Positions 1 to 14,176 are shown, numbered from the stretch's first letter. The stretch is 64,000 nt of DNA from Saccharopolyspora endophytica (GCF_018070075.1 NZ_JAGPXE010000003.1:434001-498000); one strand, 5' to 3'. The notes: generated by a model from the sequence alone, not told the origin. Program-made: numbers and translations.

Positions 1-1487
1 GCCTCCCGCAGCTACGCCGAGTTCGACGACCGGGTCACGCGGCTGGCCAACGCGCTGCGCGACCGCGGGCTGGGCGCGGGTGAGAGGTTCGCGGTCGCGA
101 CGCTCAACCACCTGGAGACCATCGAGGCGTTCGTGGCCGGTTCGCGCATCGGGGCGATCTGCGTACCGGTCAACTTCCGGCTGGTGGCCGGCGAGATCGC
201 CTACGCCCTCACCGACAGCGGCGCGAGCGCGGTGATCACCGACTCGTTCCTCGCCGAGACCGTGGCCGAGGCCCGCGAGCAGGCCCCCGGGACGCGGTTC
301 GCGCTGGTCATCGGCGGCGGCGACGCGGGTGCGGAGTCGGCGGGCTTCGAGCGAGCGCTGGCCGCGGCCTCGCCCGAGCACGACGAGCTCGCCGTGGACC
401 TGCACTCCCCCGCGTTCATCATGTACACCTCCGGCACGACCGGACGCCCCAAGGGCGCGGTGCTGTCCCACTACAACCTGCTGATGCACACCTGCAGCCT
501 GCTGATCCACAACGGGGTCTCCGAGGACGACAGGGTGTACCTGGTCGGGGTTCCGCTGTTCCACATCGCCGGGGTGTCGGGGCTGATGGGTCCGCTGCTG
601 CGCGGCGGCCGGATCGTGCTGTCGTCCTCCGGGCGGTTCGATCCCCGCGAGACCGTGGAGATGCTGGCGCGGGAGCGGATCTCGGGCTGCTTCTTCGTGC
701 CCGCCCAGTGGCAGGCGATCTGCTCGCTGCCCGACATCGCCGAGCACGACCTCTCGGCGCTGCGGCGGATCAGCTGGGGCGCGGCACCGGCGTCGACGAC
801 GCTGCTGCGGCAGATCATGGCGACGTTCCCACAGGCGGAGCTGAGCACCGTGTTCGGGCAGACCGAGTGCAGCCCGGTGACCACGGCGCTGCGGGCCGAG
901 GACGCGTTGCGCAAGATCGGGTCGGTCGGAACGCCGCTGCTCAACGTCGAGGTGCGCATCGTCGACGACGAGATGAACGACGTCGCCACCGGCGAGGTCG
1001 GCGAGATCGTCTACAGGGGACCGACGGTGATGAGCGGATACTGGAACAAGCCGGACGAGACCGCGGAGGCCTTCCGCGGCGGCTGGTTCCACTCCGGTGA
1101 CCTGGTGCGCCAGGACGCCGACGGCTACATCTACGTGGTCGATCGCAAGAAGGACATGATCATCTCGGGTGGCGAGAACATCTACTGCGCCGAGGTCGAG
1201 GAAGCGCTGTCGGGACATCCCAAGGTCGGCGAGGTGGCGCTGATCGGCGTCCCGGACCAGCGGTGGGGCGAGTCCCCGCTGGCGGTGATCGCTCCGCGCG
1301 ATCCCGCCGATCCGCCGACCGACGAGGACATCGAGAGCTGGTGCCGCGCCCGCCTGGCGGGTTACAAGCGGCCCAGGCAGATCCGCGTCGTCGAGCAGCT
1401 GCCCCGCAACCCCAGCGGCAAGGTCCTCAAGACGACGCTGCGCAACCAGTACCGCGAGCAGTCCACCCCGCAGGGAGGCGGCACCCC

Positions 1488-1491
<4 letters not shown>
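1..1491 (+). CDS. Acyl-CoA synthetase / AMP-dependent ligase (5' end cut by window edge)
   Basis: The reading frame is open from the first base, so the N-terminus lies outside the window; 496 codons remain. It activates a carboxylic acid to an acyl-adenylate and then to an acyl-CoA. The adenylate-forming signature YTSGTTGRPKG (about 421-453), the FGQTECSP motif, the GWFHSGDL and DRKKDMIISGGENIY hinge region, and the C-terminal catalytic lysine in NPSGKVLK are all present in the usual order. The substrate cannot be read from the sequence; the family includes long-chain, medium-chain and aromatic acid ligases. It overlaps the next gene by four bases (GTGA), so the two are probably translationally coupled. 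Confidence 0.93.
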
Positions 1492-3385
<1,894 letters not shown>

Positions 3386-3399
3386 GAGGGAGGCTGCCG

Positions 3400-3942
3400 T
3401 TGTCTCTGGAGTACGCGATCCTGGTGTCGCTGCGGGAGCGCGCGGGCTCGGGCTACGAGCTGGCGCGGCGGTTCGACAAGTCGATCGGGTACTTCTGGGC
3501 GGCGAGTCATCAGCAGATCTACCGCAGCCTCAAGCGCATGGTCGAGCTCGGCTGGGTCGACCGCGACGAGGTCGCCCAGCAGAAGCGACCGGACAAGAAG
3601 GTCTACCGGGTCAGCGATTCCGGCGCCGAGGAACTCGCGCGCTGGATCGCCGAACCCGCCTCCACCCGCAACGACCTGACGGTCAAGCTGCGCGGCGCGT
3701 CCTTCGGCGACGTCGGGCGGGTGCGGGAGGAGATCGCGCGGCACCGCGACCAGCACGCCGCGCGGATCGCGATCTACCGCGAGATCGAGCGGCGCGACTT
3801 CCCCGGCACCGCGAAGCTGTCCGGCCAGGCGTTGCACCAGCACCTGGTGCTCAGCGGCGGGATCCGCACCGAGCAGGCGCTGCTGGAGTGGTGCGAGGAG
3901 ACGATCCGAGCACTCGACGACGACCAGGATCGAGGAACATGA
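3400..3942 (+). CDS. PadR family transcriptional regulator
   Basis: A 180-residue winged-helix regulator. The N-terminal half carries the PadR pattern (LEYAILVSL, then SGYELARRF, then HQQIYRSLKRMVELGWVD) and the C-terminal half is the helical dimerisation segment of the Vir-type subfamily. The start is a rare TTG preceded by GAGAGGGAGG, which decides it. Fourteen bases separate it from the upstream flavoenzyme, so they should share a transcript. The double ATGCAAC palindrome upstream of the operon is the likely binding site. PadR proteins usually repress and respond to aromatic acids; the ligand here is not known. Confidence 0.92.
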   Translation: MSLEYAILVSLRERAGSGYELARRFDKSIGYFWAASHQQIYRSLKRMVELGWVDRDEVAQQKRPDKKVYRVSDSGAEELARWIAEPASTRNDLTVKLRGASFGDVGRVREEIARHRDQHAARIAIYREIERRDFPGTAKLSGQALHQHLVLSGGIRTEQALLEWCEETIRALDDDQDRGT

Positions 3943-4355
3943 ACGCCGCAGAACGTTTTCGCGCAGCCATCGAAGCGGGCGACTTCGACGCAGCGGTCGA
4001 GGAGTTCACCGACGACATCCGCTTCTTCAGCCCGGTGAAGTTCACGCCGTTCGAGGGAATCGACACCGTGCGCGCGCTCTTCCGGGTGCTGCAGCGGACT
4101 TTCGAGGACTTCCGCTACGTCGGCGACTTCCCCGGCGAGGGGCAGACGCCCGACGGCGAGAACGCCCGGGCCCACGTCCTGCACTTCCGCACGGCCGTCG
4201 AGGGCAAGCAGGTCGAGGGCATCGACCTCATCCACCTCGACGCGCAGGACCGGATCACCACCTTCACGGTGATGATCCGGCCCATGTCCTCGCTCCAGGC
4301 CGTCAGCGAAGCCATCCACCGAGGCCTCGTCCAAGACGGAGTAGTCCCAAGCTGA
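3939..4355 (+). CDS. NTF2-like / SnoaL-like small protein
   Basis: A 138-residue protein with the cone-shaped NTF2-like pattern: an N-terminal helix (AAERFRAAIEAGDFDAAVEEF), the FFSP segment, and a C-terminal beta sheet ending in ITTFTVMIRPM. Such folds serve as small-molecule binding proteins, isomerases or hydrolases. The ATG overlaps the PadR stop (ATGA) and closes the operon. No catalytic motif that fixes a reaction is visible. Confidence 0.8.
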   Translation: MNAAERFRAAIEAGDFDAAVEEFTDDIRFFSPVKFTPFEGIDTVRALFRVLQRTFEDFRYVGDFPGEGQTPDGENARAHVLHFRTAVEGKQVEGIDLIHLDAQDRITTFTVMIRPMSSLQAVSEAIHRGLVQDGVVPS

Positions 4356-4429
4356 CCTGAGACATCAGCACCCGAGTGGTGCGCGTCAGGCAAGCGACGC
4401 AGTCGCTTTCTCAGTACCCCACCTGACCA

Positions 4430-4554
4430 ACCCGCACCGCCGGGGGTTCTCAGACGTCCTCTGGTGAGGACAGCCGCAGCGCCGCGTATTCGACATACTC
4501 AAGTCGCGGACCCCGGAGCCAGAGGACGTCTGAGGTTCCCCCACCCGCACCGCC
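4430..4554. repeat. Hairpin-ended element flanked by 12-bp direct repeats (MITE-like)
   Basis: Perfect 15-bp inverted repeats TCAGACGTCCTCTGG (4450-4464) and CCAGAGGACGTCTGA (4519-4533) extend outward, with small gaps, to GGGGG and CCCCC. Immediately outside lies an exact direct repeat ACCCGCACCGCC (4430-4441 and 4543-4554). The element proper is about 101 bp with no coding potential. Terminal inverted repeats plus flanking direct repeats look like a miniature transposable element with a target duplication; a bidirectional terminator between the convergent neighbours is the alternative. Confidence 0.55.
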
Positions 4555-4584
4555 CAGCAAATCAGCCGACGGATGAAGAAGAAG

Positions 4585-5373
4585 TCACCAGATCTCTTCG
4601 ACCCATTCCGGGTGGTCTACGAACGGGTTCCTGTTGTGCTGGATGTCGGTGAAGATGACCTCGTTGCGACGCTGCTCGAAGGCGTCCGGCGGGTCCTGCT
4701 CGTTCCACTGCTTGAGGACCGTGAGCTTGCCGATGTTGGGGGCGCTGCCGTTGCCGACCTGGTCGTTGACCTCGAGGTCGGCGAAGCCGTCGGTGCCCTC
4801 GTAGCGCACGGACATGTAGAAGATCATCCGGGCGACGTCGCCCTTGACGGCGTCGCGGGGTTCCCACGAGTCGTCGTCGGTGAAGTTACCGGGGGCTTCG
4901 GCGGACTCGGAGCCGCCCATGTCGAAGTCCTTGCTGCCGCGGTCGGAGTTGACCGTGACGTCGGTGGGCCGCAGGTGGTGGACGTCGGTGCCCGGCCCGG
5001 GCACGGTGTCGAAGTCACCGTGGGACTTGGCCCAGACGTGCTCGCGGTTCCACTGGTCGGCGTCGCCGCCGTTGGTGTCCTTGGCCTGGGAGCGGCCGGT
5101 GTAGAGCAGGACGACGTTGCCGGTGTTGTTGGGGTCCTCGTCGGTGACCTTGAGTGCTTCCCACACGTCGTCGTAGTTCAGGGTGGTGACGCCGTTGCTG
5201 ATGATGCCGTGCAGCGCGGCTTCCAGCTCGGGGCCGGTCTTGCCGATGGCGTCCTGGTAGTAGTCCTCGGCGGTGGGCTGGGCGGGCGAGGCCACCGCGA
5301 CGGCGGCGGTCGGCACGGCCACCAGGACCGCTCCGCACAGCAGCGATAAGGGCTTCCAGCGGGTGATCTTCAT
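4585..5373 (-). CDS. Secreted endonuclease I family nuclease
   Basis: A 262-residue protein with an N-terminal signal peptide (KITRW, then a hydrophobic stretch through about residue 28, with a plausible cleavage after AVAVAS). The mature part matches the bacterial endonuclease I family: NREHVWAKSHG at about 109-119 carries the catalytic His region, and HHLRPTD follows at 132-138. These enzymes are extracellular or periplasmic non-specific DNases. The start at 5373 is favoured because GGAGAGGG precedes it; a longer frame upstream has no ribosome site and would bury the signal peptide. Probably monocistronic. Confidence 0.9.
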   Translation of the reverse strand: MKITRWKPLSLLCGAVLVAVPTAAVAVASPAQPTAEDYYQDAIGKTGPELEAALHGIISNGVTTLNYDDVWEALKVTDEDPNNTGNVVLLYTGRSQAKDTNGGDADQWNREHVWAKSHGDFDTVPGPGTDVHHLRPTDVTVNSDRGSKDFDMGGSESAEAPGNFTDDDSWEPRDAVKGDVARMIFYMSVRYEGTDGFADLEVNDQVGNGSAPNIGKLTVLKQWNEQDPPDAFEQRRNEVIFTDIQHNRNPFVDHPEWVEEIW

Positions 5374-5507
5374 GATTCCCTCTCCCCGTGGTCGAGTCGG
5401 GGGAAGCGTGACACAGAAACGATCACCATTGGGTGACACAAATCTGGTGACGAGATGGCGTGAAATGGACGCTTCGGTGCCGGAAATCCGCAGCGAGCTG
5501 CGAAAAG

Positions 5508-6632
5508 TCAATCAGTGGCGCGGGGCGTCCGAGGCCACCAAATGGAAACAACGGGAATCATCAGTGCCAGCAGCAGGCCCGCGAGCCCGAATCCCAGCGC
5601 GGGGTCGCTGTAGTACAGGCCGGTGAACACCGCGGGTGCGGCCGACATCCCGAGGAAGCGCCAGGCGGTGACCACCGAGATGGCCCCGCCTCCGCCGCTG
5701 CCGCCGAGCACGGTGGAGTGCACGGCGACCAGGATCAGCTGTCCGCACACCCCGGCGGCGGCCCAGGCCAGCACGACCACGGGCAGCGAGTCCACCAGCC
5801 CGATCGCGGTGATGGCGACGGCCGCGGACAGGACCCCGGTGATCAGCATGGCTCTCACGCCGAAGCGGTCGACGGCGCTGCCGGTGAGACGGGCGCCGAG
5901 CACGCCGGCGATGCCGTAGGCGGTCAGCGCGAGGCCGCGCGCGCCGGGGCTCAGGGCGAAGGCGTCGTCGAGGCGGAAGGAGACCAGGAACGGCAGTCCG
6001 GCCGAGCACATCCAGGCGACGCCGGCGATCCCGCCGCTGAGCAGCACCACCGGTGTCCAGGCGTCGCGCAGCGCACCGGGGGCGCGCGTGCCCGCGGGTT
6101 CGGTGTCGGGTGGCAGCGGGCTGACTGCGAGCAGCGCGGCGACGATGGCGACGCCGACGAAGGCGAGCTGCCAGGCGCTCTCGGCGGCGAGCCCGCCGAC
6201 CAGCGGTGCGGTGGTCTGGCCGATGGCCTGCATCGCGCCGTAGGTGCCCATGGCCCGGCCGAGCCGTTCCCGGGGCGTCCCGGCGGCGATCTTGGAGAGC
6301 AGCAGCGGCGTGGTGAAGGCGTTGGCCACGCCTTGCAGCGCGCGCGTGACCTGGAACAGCCAGAACCAGGGTGCGATCGCTCCGAGCACCGCGACCACGG
6401 CGTACCCGATGTAGGCGATGCGGATGGTGCGGCTGCTCCCCCAGCGTTCGCCCAGACTGCCGGACACGAGCATGACCAGGGCGAACGGCAGCAGGTAGGT
6501 GGTGGTGGTCGTGGCGGCGAGGCTCGGTGTCACGGAGAAGTCGGCGCTGAGCTCGGGCAGCATCGCGGCGACGATGCCGCCGCCGAAGGGTCCGAGGAGC
6601 CCTCCGATGTACAGCGCGACCCGGGAGTTCAC
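5508..6632 (-). CDS. MFS transporter
   Basis: A 374-residue integral membrane protein with about 12 hydrophobic segments. The loop between helices 2 and 3 reads GSLGERWGSSRTIRI, the MFS signature position, and it repeats in weaker form after helix 8 (GSAVDRFGVRAM). The overall pattern matches drug/metabolite exporters of the DHA or arabinose-efflux type. The GTG at 6632 has GGAGG eight bases upstream. Substrate unknown; the neighbouring genes are not obviously related. Confidence 0.88.
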   Translation of the reverse strand: MNSRVALYIGGLLGPFGGGIVAAMLPELSADFSVTPSLAATTTTTYLLPFALVMLVSGSLGERWGSSRTIRIAYIGYAVVAVLGAIAPWFWLFQVTRALQGVANAFTTPLLLSKIAAGTPRERLGRAMGTYGAMQAIGQTTAPLVGGLAAESAWQLAFVGVAIVAALLAVSPLPPDTEPAGTRAPGALRDAWTPVVLLSGGIAGVAWMCSAGLPFLVSFRLDDAFALSPGARGLALTAYGIAGVLGARLTGSAVDRFGVRAMLITGVLSAAVAITAIGLVDSLPVVVLAWAAAGVCGQLILVAVHSTVLGGSGGGGAISVVTAWRFLGMSAAPAVFTGLYYSDPALGFGLAGLLLALMIPVVSIWWPRTPRATD

Positions 6633-6816
6633 CGCGCCACCTCCACACCGCGACGATCGTTAGCCGCGCGAACGGTAACACCGCGAACGCGACCGCGACG
6701 TCCACTGTGGCCGAGATCCCGGCAGCGGGCGGTTTCGGTCCGACCTGATCGGGGCTCAACGGGCATCGATCACGGGCGTCTCGGACCCGACCCGGCGACA
6801 TCGTGAAGCCCGGACG

Positions 6817-7599
6817 TCAGACGGTGATGATGGTGACCCCGGTGAGGCAGCGGAACGGAGCCAGGTCGGTCTCGTCCGCGTTGGTGTCGGTGACCAGCGT
6901 CCACGTCGCCGGGAGCGGCGCCCAGGCGTTGAAGGGCTTGGCGCCGAGCTTGCTGCTGTCGGCGAGGATGAAGACCTCGCGGGACTGGGCGATCATCTGC
7001 TCCTTGAGGCGGGTCTGCAGCAGGCTCGCCTCGCAGATGCCGTGACGGGAGTCGAGGCCGTCGGCGCCGAGGAACGCCTTGTCCGCGGTCACCCGGGACA
7101 GCGTCAGCTCCGCCAGCGGACCGACGAAGCCCTGGCTGATGTGCCGCAGCTCGCCGGCCAGCGACACCACCTGCACCGGGTCGGCGTCGACCAGCTCGGT
7201 CAACGCCATGACGCTGTTGGTGATCACCGTCAGACCGGAGCGGTCGCGCAGCCGGTGCGCCAGCTTCCCGGTCGTGGTCCCGGCGTCGAGGATCAGCGTG
7301 TCGCCGATGGAGACCTGCTCGGCCGCCCACGCGGCGATGCGGTCCTTCTCCGCCGAGGCCAGCGCCGTGCGCTGGCCCAGCGAGGGTTCCGCGCTGGAGG
7401 CTGGCATCGCACCGCCGTAGGTGCGGGCGAGCTTGCCCTGGTCGGTCAGCAGTTGCAGGTCGCGCCGGATCGTCGACGGCGTGACCGCTAGCGACGCGGC
7501 CAGCTCCTCGACCTGCACCGCGCCCTGCTCGGTCACCAACCGCTCTATCAACGCCCGGCGCTGCCCCGCCGAGAGGCGTCCTTCGACTTCCGCGCTCAC
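6817..7599 (-). CDS. DeoR family transcriptional regulator
   Basis: A 260-residue regulator with an N-terminal DeoR helix-turn-helix (VQVEELAASLAVTPSTIRRD) and a C-terminal sugar-phosphate sensing domain (ILDAGTTTGKLAHRL, VITNS, LGADG, ILADSSKLG). It is the last gene of the acid-sugar operon and probably represses it, with a phosphorylated intermediate as inducer. The GTG at 7599 has GGGAGG at good spacing. An ATG at 7626 would overlap the upstream stop (ATGA) but has a poor ribosome site. Palindromes near 9884 and 9924 are candidate operators. Confidence 0.9.
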   Translation of the reverse strand: MSAEVEGRLSAGQRRALIERLVTEQGAVQVEELAASLAVTPSTIRRDLQLLTDQGKLARTYGGAMPASSAEPSLGQRTALASAEKDRIAAWAAEQVSIGDTLILDAGTTTGKLAHRLRDRSGLTVITNSVMALTELVDADPVQVVSLAGELRHISQGFVGPLAELTLSRVTADKAFLGADGLDSRHGICEASLLQTRLKEQMIAQSREVFILADSSKLGAKPFNAWAPLPATWTLVTDTNADETDLAPFRCLTGVTIITV

Positions 7600-7622
7600 G
7601 CCGCGATCCTCCCAGAAGCGGA

Positions 7623-8615
7623 TCATGGTCTTCCGGCCAGTGCCGCCGCTTGGCGCAGTGCCTCCACCATGCTTCCCGCTTCGGCCGTGCCGGTGCCCGC
7701 GATGTCGAAGGCCGTCCCGTGATCCACCGAGGTCCGGATGACCGGGAGCCCCACGGTGATGTTCACCCCTGCTTCCAGGCCGAGGATCTTCACCGGCCCG
7801 TGCCCCTGGTCGTGGTACATCGCCACGACCAGGTCGAAATCTCCGCGTCCGGCGCGGAAGAACACCGTGTCGGCCGGCAAGGGGCCCTGCGCGTCGATGC
7901 CGTCGGCCCGGCAGACCTCCAGCGCCGGCTCGATCTTGGCCTCCTCCTCGCCGTGCCCGAACAGGCCGTTCTCCCCCGCGTGCGGGTTGATCCCGCACAC
8001 CGCGATGCGGGGAGCGGCCACTCCGGAGTCGACCAGCGTGCGGTGCCCGCGCCGCACGGTGCGCTCGACGAGTCCGGGTTCGATCCGCTCGATGGCGTCG
8101 ATGAGCCCGATGTGCGTGGTCACGTGGATGACCCGCACCGTCCCGGTGGACAGCATCATCGACACCTCCGGCACACCGCACAGCTCGGCGAGCAGTTCGG
8201 TGTGCCCGGGGTAGCGGTGCCCGGCGGAATGCAGCGCGGCCTTGTTCAGCGGCGCGGTGCAGATCGCATGCACCTGCCCCGCCATCGCCAGTTCGGCGGC
8301 CTTGGCGACGTAGCGGTAGGCGCCTTCACCGGCCACTGCGGAGAGCTCCCCGAAGGGCAGGTCCGCCGGGATGCCACCGAGGTCGAGCACCTCGATGGTC
8401 TCCGGGTCCTCGGTGGCCTCGGCCGGTCCGGAGACCGGTTTGACGCGCACGTCGATCCCGCAGATCTCGGCGGCCCTGGTCAACCGGGCGGCGTCGCCGA
8501 TCACCACCGGGCGGGCCAGGCCCCGCAGCTCCGGTTCGGCGAGCGCGCGCACGACCACTTCGGGTCCGACTCCGGCGGCGTCGCCCATGGTGACGGCGAT
8601 GGCAGGCAAGGTCAC
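7623..8615 (-). CDS. pdxA2: PdxA2-like 4-phospho-threonate/erythronate dehydrogenase
   Basis: A 330-residue member of the PdxA family. Seen: an N-terminal VTMGDAAGVGPE, the metal-binding region TAPLNKAAL, HTELLAELCG, GINPHAGENG and MYHDQGHGPVK. PdxA proper makes pyridoxal phosphate, but the PdxA2 branch oxidises 4-phospho-D-threonate or -erythronate in catabolic operons (published for DUF1537-linked genes). Its four-base overlap with a DUF1537 kinase and a downstream DeoR gene makes the catabolic role much more likely than vitamin B6 synthesis. Confidence 0.88.
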   Translation of the reverse strand: MTLPAIAVTMGDAAGVGPEVVVRALAEPELRGLARPVVIGDAARLTRAAEICGIDVRVKPVSGPAEATEDPETIEVLDLGGIPADLPFGELSAVAGEGAYRYVAKAAELAMAGQVHAICTAPLNKAALHSAGHRYPGHTELLAELCGVPEVSMMLSTGTVRVIHVTTHIGLIDAIERIEPGLVERTVRRGHRTLVDSGVAAPRIAVCGINPHAGENGLFGHGEEEAKIEPALEVCRADGIDAQGPLPADTVFFRAGRGDFDLVVAMYHDQGHGPVKILGLEAGVNITVGLPVIRTSVDHGTAFDIAGTGTAEAGSMVEALRQAAALAGRP

Positions 8616-9808
8616 GCGACGGCCCTTCCGCAGCGCACCGCGGACACCGCGCGGTGCAGGGTGTCCGGCGCGCCGAACGCGCCGGCCTTGGTGATGACGT
8701 AGCCGGGTTCCTTCTCGATGGTCCGGCCCAGCACCACACCTGGTTCCAGCTCGTTGAGCAGCCGCAACCCGCTGACCCCGCGTCTGCCGAGGACGGCGCG
8801 GGCGGTCTCGCCACCGGTGAGCACCAGCAGTCCGGCACGTTCGGTGGCCGGTGCGCACACCTCCGCGAGCGCGGCGGTGAGTTCGCGCGACAGGCCGGCT
8901 TCCACCGGCCCTTCCACGGTGACCAGCACGTCACCGGTGCACAGCGCGTCGTGGAGCTGCTCGCCGATGCGCGCGAGCGCGCCGGGCTCGGCGTCGACGA
9001 GGGCGCGCGCCGACAGCCGCCGGGTGTGGCCGAAGCGTTCGGCCAGGTAGTCGGCTTGCTGGCGGGATACGCGGTGGGCGCTGCCGACCACGGCCAGCAC
9101 GGGCCCGTCGACCGGAGGTGGCGGTTCGATGTCGTAGCCGGGACGCAGCAGTTCGGCCAGCGCGTCGGCCAGGCCGGCGGCGCCCACCCAGTGCGGCGGT
9201 GTGGGAGCGGCGGAGCCCGCGGTGGCCACTGCGCGCAGGTCGCTCTCCGACACCGCGTCGCAGATGACGACTTCGGCTTCGGTGAGCAGCTGCGCGACTC
9301 GTTCGCGCAGCTGCGCGGGCTTGCCGCGCACCGAGGCCAGGGCGACGTGGCGGACTTTCAGCCCGTCCAGGGCGGAAGCGATGTCCACCGGCGGGTCGTC
9401 GGGTTCGGCGTTCCAGGAATCGGTGTGGTGCAGCGGAATTCCGTTGATGTGCACGACTCCGCCGAGCACGGTGCGGCCGGTGGCCGGCGAGGCCGGGCAC
9501 AGCAGCACCCCCGCTCCGTCTGCGTGCTCGACGATCGCACCGACTTCGGCGGCCACGTTGCCGCGAAGCGTGGAATCGATCTTCTTGAAAACGACGCGGC
9601 CTTGCGCGTGCCCGTCCAGTGCCTCGTGCACGCGCTTGGCGGCGAGATCGGGTTCGATGTGCCTGCTGTCGGTGTCGGCCACGAACACCTCGGCGTCCCC
9701 GGTGTCGTCCAACGCCAGCAGAGTGCGCATTTCGCGCAGCGCGAAGGGGACTCCGGAATCACCGGCACCGCTGAGGTCATCGGCCACGACCAGGACTCGC
9801 GATCCCAT
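8612..9808 (-). CDS. Four-carbon acid-sugar kinase (DUF1537 family)
   Basis: A 398-residue two-domain kinase. The N-terminal domain begins VLVVADDLSGAGDSG, the substrate-binding signature of the family. The C-terminal domain carries the nucleotide site (VLTGGETARAVL and ELEPGVVLGR). Known members (OtnK, DtnK, DenK) phosphorylate 3-oxo-tetronates, D-threonate or D-erythronate. With a PdxA2-like dehydrogenase next in the operon, D-threonate or D-erythronate kinase is the best guess. No aldolase or first-step dehydrogenase of the pathway is in the window. The ATG at 9808 has an AGGTG site upstream; longer frames do not. Confidence 0.87.
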   Translation of the reverse strand: MGSRVLVVADDLSGAGDSGVPFALREMRTLLALDDTGDAEVFVADTDSRHIEPDLAAKRVHEALDGHAQGRVVFKKIDSTLRGNVAAEVGAIVEHADGAGVLLCPASPATGRTVLGGVVHINGIPLHHTDSWNAEPDDPPVDIASALDGLKVRHVALASVRGKPAQLRERVAQLLTEAEVVICDAVSESDLRAVATAGSAAPTPPHWVGAAGLADALAELLRPGYDIEPPPPVDGPVLAVVGSAHRVSRQQADYLAERFGHTRRLSARALVDAEPGALARIGEQLHDALCTGDVLVTVEGPVEAGLSRELTAALAEVCAPATERAGLLVLTGGETARAVLGRRGVSGLRLLNELEPGVVLGRTIEKEPGYVITKAGAFGAPDTLHRAVSAVRCGRAVA

Positions 9809-9883
9809 GATCACCTGCTCTTCTGCTCGCCGAAAAACCCAACGAGCACCCCCCGTCGGGCTTGGTCTAACCATAGAGATCGC

Positions 9884-9942
9884 TGCGCGAATCGCGCAAT
9901 AGTCCTATCCAGCGAGTGCACAGTGCGCAACGTTGTGCGCGA
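9884..9942. promoter_or_regulatory. Candidate DeoR operators upstream of the acid-sugar operon
   Basis: TGCGCGA-A-TCGCGCA at 9884-9898 is a perfect 15-bp inverted repeat. TGCGCAACGTTGTGCGCGA at 9924-9942 carries the same half-site with an imperfect arm. They lie 75-135 bp upstream of the kinase start, in the only non-coding gap before the operon. Assignment to the DeoR protein rests on position alone. Confidence 0.45.
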
Positions 9943-9959
9943 AGTGGGGGCAGCGGGCG

Positions 9960-13073
<3,114 letters not shown>

Positions 13074-13098
13074 CGACACCTCCCCCGACTTCGGCGCC

Positions 13099-13755
13099 TC
13101 AGTGCTTGTTGCGGGAATCGCGGTCCAGCCGCAGTTCGGTGGCCAGCACCGCGGCCTCGCTGCGGTGCCGCATCGCCAGCTTGGCCAGCATCTGCGACAC
13201 GTAGTTCTTGATGGTCTTCTCGGCCAGCACCATCCGCTCGGCGATCTCGCGGTTGGTCATGCCCTCGCCGATGAGCTCCAGCACCTGCCGCTCGCGGGCG
13301 GTGAGCTCCCGCAGCGGGTCGGCCTTCTCCTGCTCCTTGCGCAGCCAGTTGAGCATGGCCTCGGTCCGCTGCTGGCTCAGCAGGGACTTGCCCGCGCCGA
13401 CCGTGCGCAGCGCGCTGACCAGCTCCTGGCTGACCACGCCCTTGAGCACGAACCCGCTGGCCCCGGCCATGATCGCGTCCATGAGGGCTTCGTGATCGTC
13501 GAACGAGGTCAGGATCAGGCAGCGCAGCTCCGGCATCTGGGAGCGCAGTTCGCGGCACAGCTCGACGCCGTTGCCGTCGGGCAGGCGCACGTCGAGCACC
13601 GCCACCTGGGGGTTGCGCTTCGGCACCCAGGCCAGCGCTTCGGCGACGCTGCCCGCCTCTCCCACCAGTTCCAGGTCTTGCTCGGCATCCACCAGCGCGG
13701 CGATGCCGCGCCTGATCACGTCGTGGTCGTCGACCACGAACACCCTTGTGGTCAT
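13099..13755 (-). CDS. NarL/LuxR-type response regulator, DevR-like
   Basis: A 218-residue two-domain regulator. The receiver starts VFVVDDHDVIRRG and has its phospho-Asp in VAVLDVRLPDG. The C-terminal helix-turn-helix reads LTARERQVLELIGEGMTNRE followed by IAERMVLAEKTIKNYVSQML, close to the mycobacterial dormancy regulator DevR/DosR as I recall it. It lies one base after the stop of an Hrp1-like gene and 25 bases before a hybrid kinase, so the three form one operon. A hypoxia or redox role is inferred from this company. Confidence 0.9.
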   Translation of the reverse strand: MTTRVFVVDDHDVIRRGIAALVDAEQDLELVGEAGSVAEALAWVPKRNPQVAVLDVRLPDGNGVELCRELRSQMPELRCLILTSFDDHEALMDAIMAGASGFVLKGVVSQELVSALRTVGAGKSLLSQQRTEAMLNWLRKEQEKADPLRELTARERQVLELIGEGMTNREIAERMVLAEKTIKNYVSQMLAKLAMRHRSEAAVLATELRLDRDSRNKH

Positions 13756-13756
13756 C

Positions 13757-14176
13757 TCACTTCCCGGCGCAAATGGTCTCCACGAAGTGCGCGAGCTGGT
13801 CATCGCCGATGTGCTGGGCGAGGTCGGCCTGACTGATCATGCCGACCAACCGGTGGTCGGATATCACCGGAATCCGGCGGATCTTGTGCTCCTCCATCAT
13901 CGTCAGCACCTGGTCGACGTCCGAACGCGCATCGATCCAGTGTGGCGCTCCCTGCGCCAACTCGCCCGCTTTGACCTGAGAGGGGTCCCGACCCTCGGCG
14001 CAGCAGCGGAGCACGATGTCGCGGTCGGTGATGATGCCGTGCAGCCGGTCGTCCTGCCCGCAGATCGGCAGCGAACCGACGTCGAGATCGCGCATCATCT
14101 GCGCGGCCTTGAAGAGGGTCTCGTTCTCGCCGATGCACTCCGCACCGGGATGCATGATGTCTCGTGCCGTGGTCAT
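13757..14176 (-). CDS. hrp1: CBS-domain protein, Hrp1-like
   Basis: A 139-residue protein made of two CBS domains. The opening MTTARDIMHPGAECIGENET and later LPICGQDDRLHGIITDRDIV and RRIPVISDHRLVGMISQADL closely resemble hypoxic response protein 1 of Mycobacterium tuberculosis (Rv2626c), a member of the DosR regulon. CBS pairs bind adenine nucleotides. The start has GAGGAGG upstream. Its position directly before a DevR-like regulator supports a shared dormancy/hypoxia theme. Confidence 0.85.
   Translation of the reverse strand: MTTARDIMHPGAECIGENETLFKAAQMMRDLDVGSLPICGQDDRLHGIITDRDIVLRCCAEGRDPSQVKAGELAQGAPHWIDARSDVDQVLTMMEEHKIRRIPVISDHRLVGMISQADLAQHIGDDQLAHFVETICAGK

Noticed and set aside
7623-8615. 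PdxA of vitamin B6 synthesis
   Set aside because: Operon context with a DUF1537 kinase and DeoR regulator favours the PdxA2 catabolic branch.
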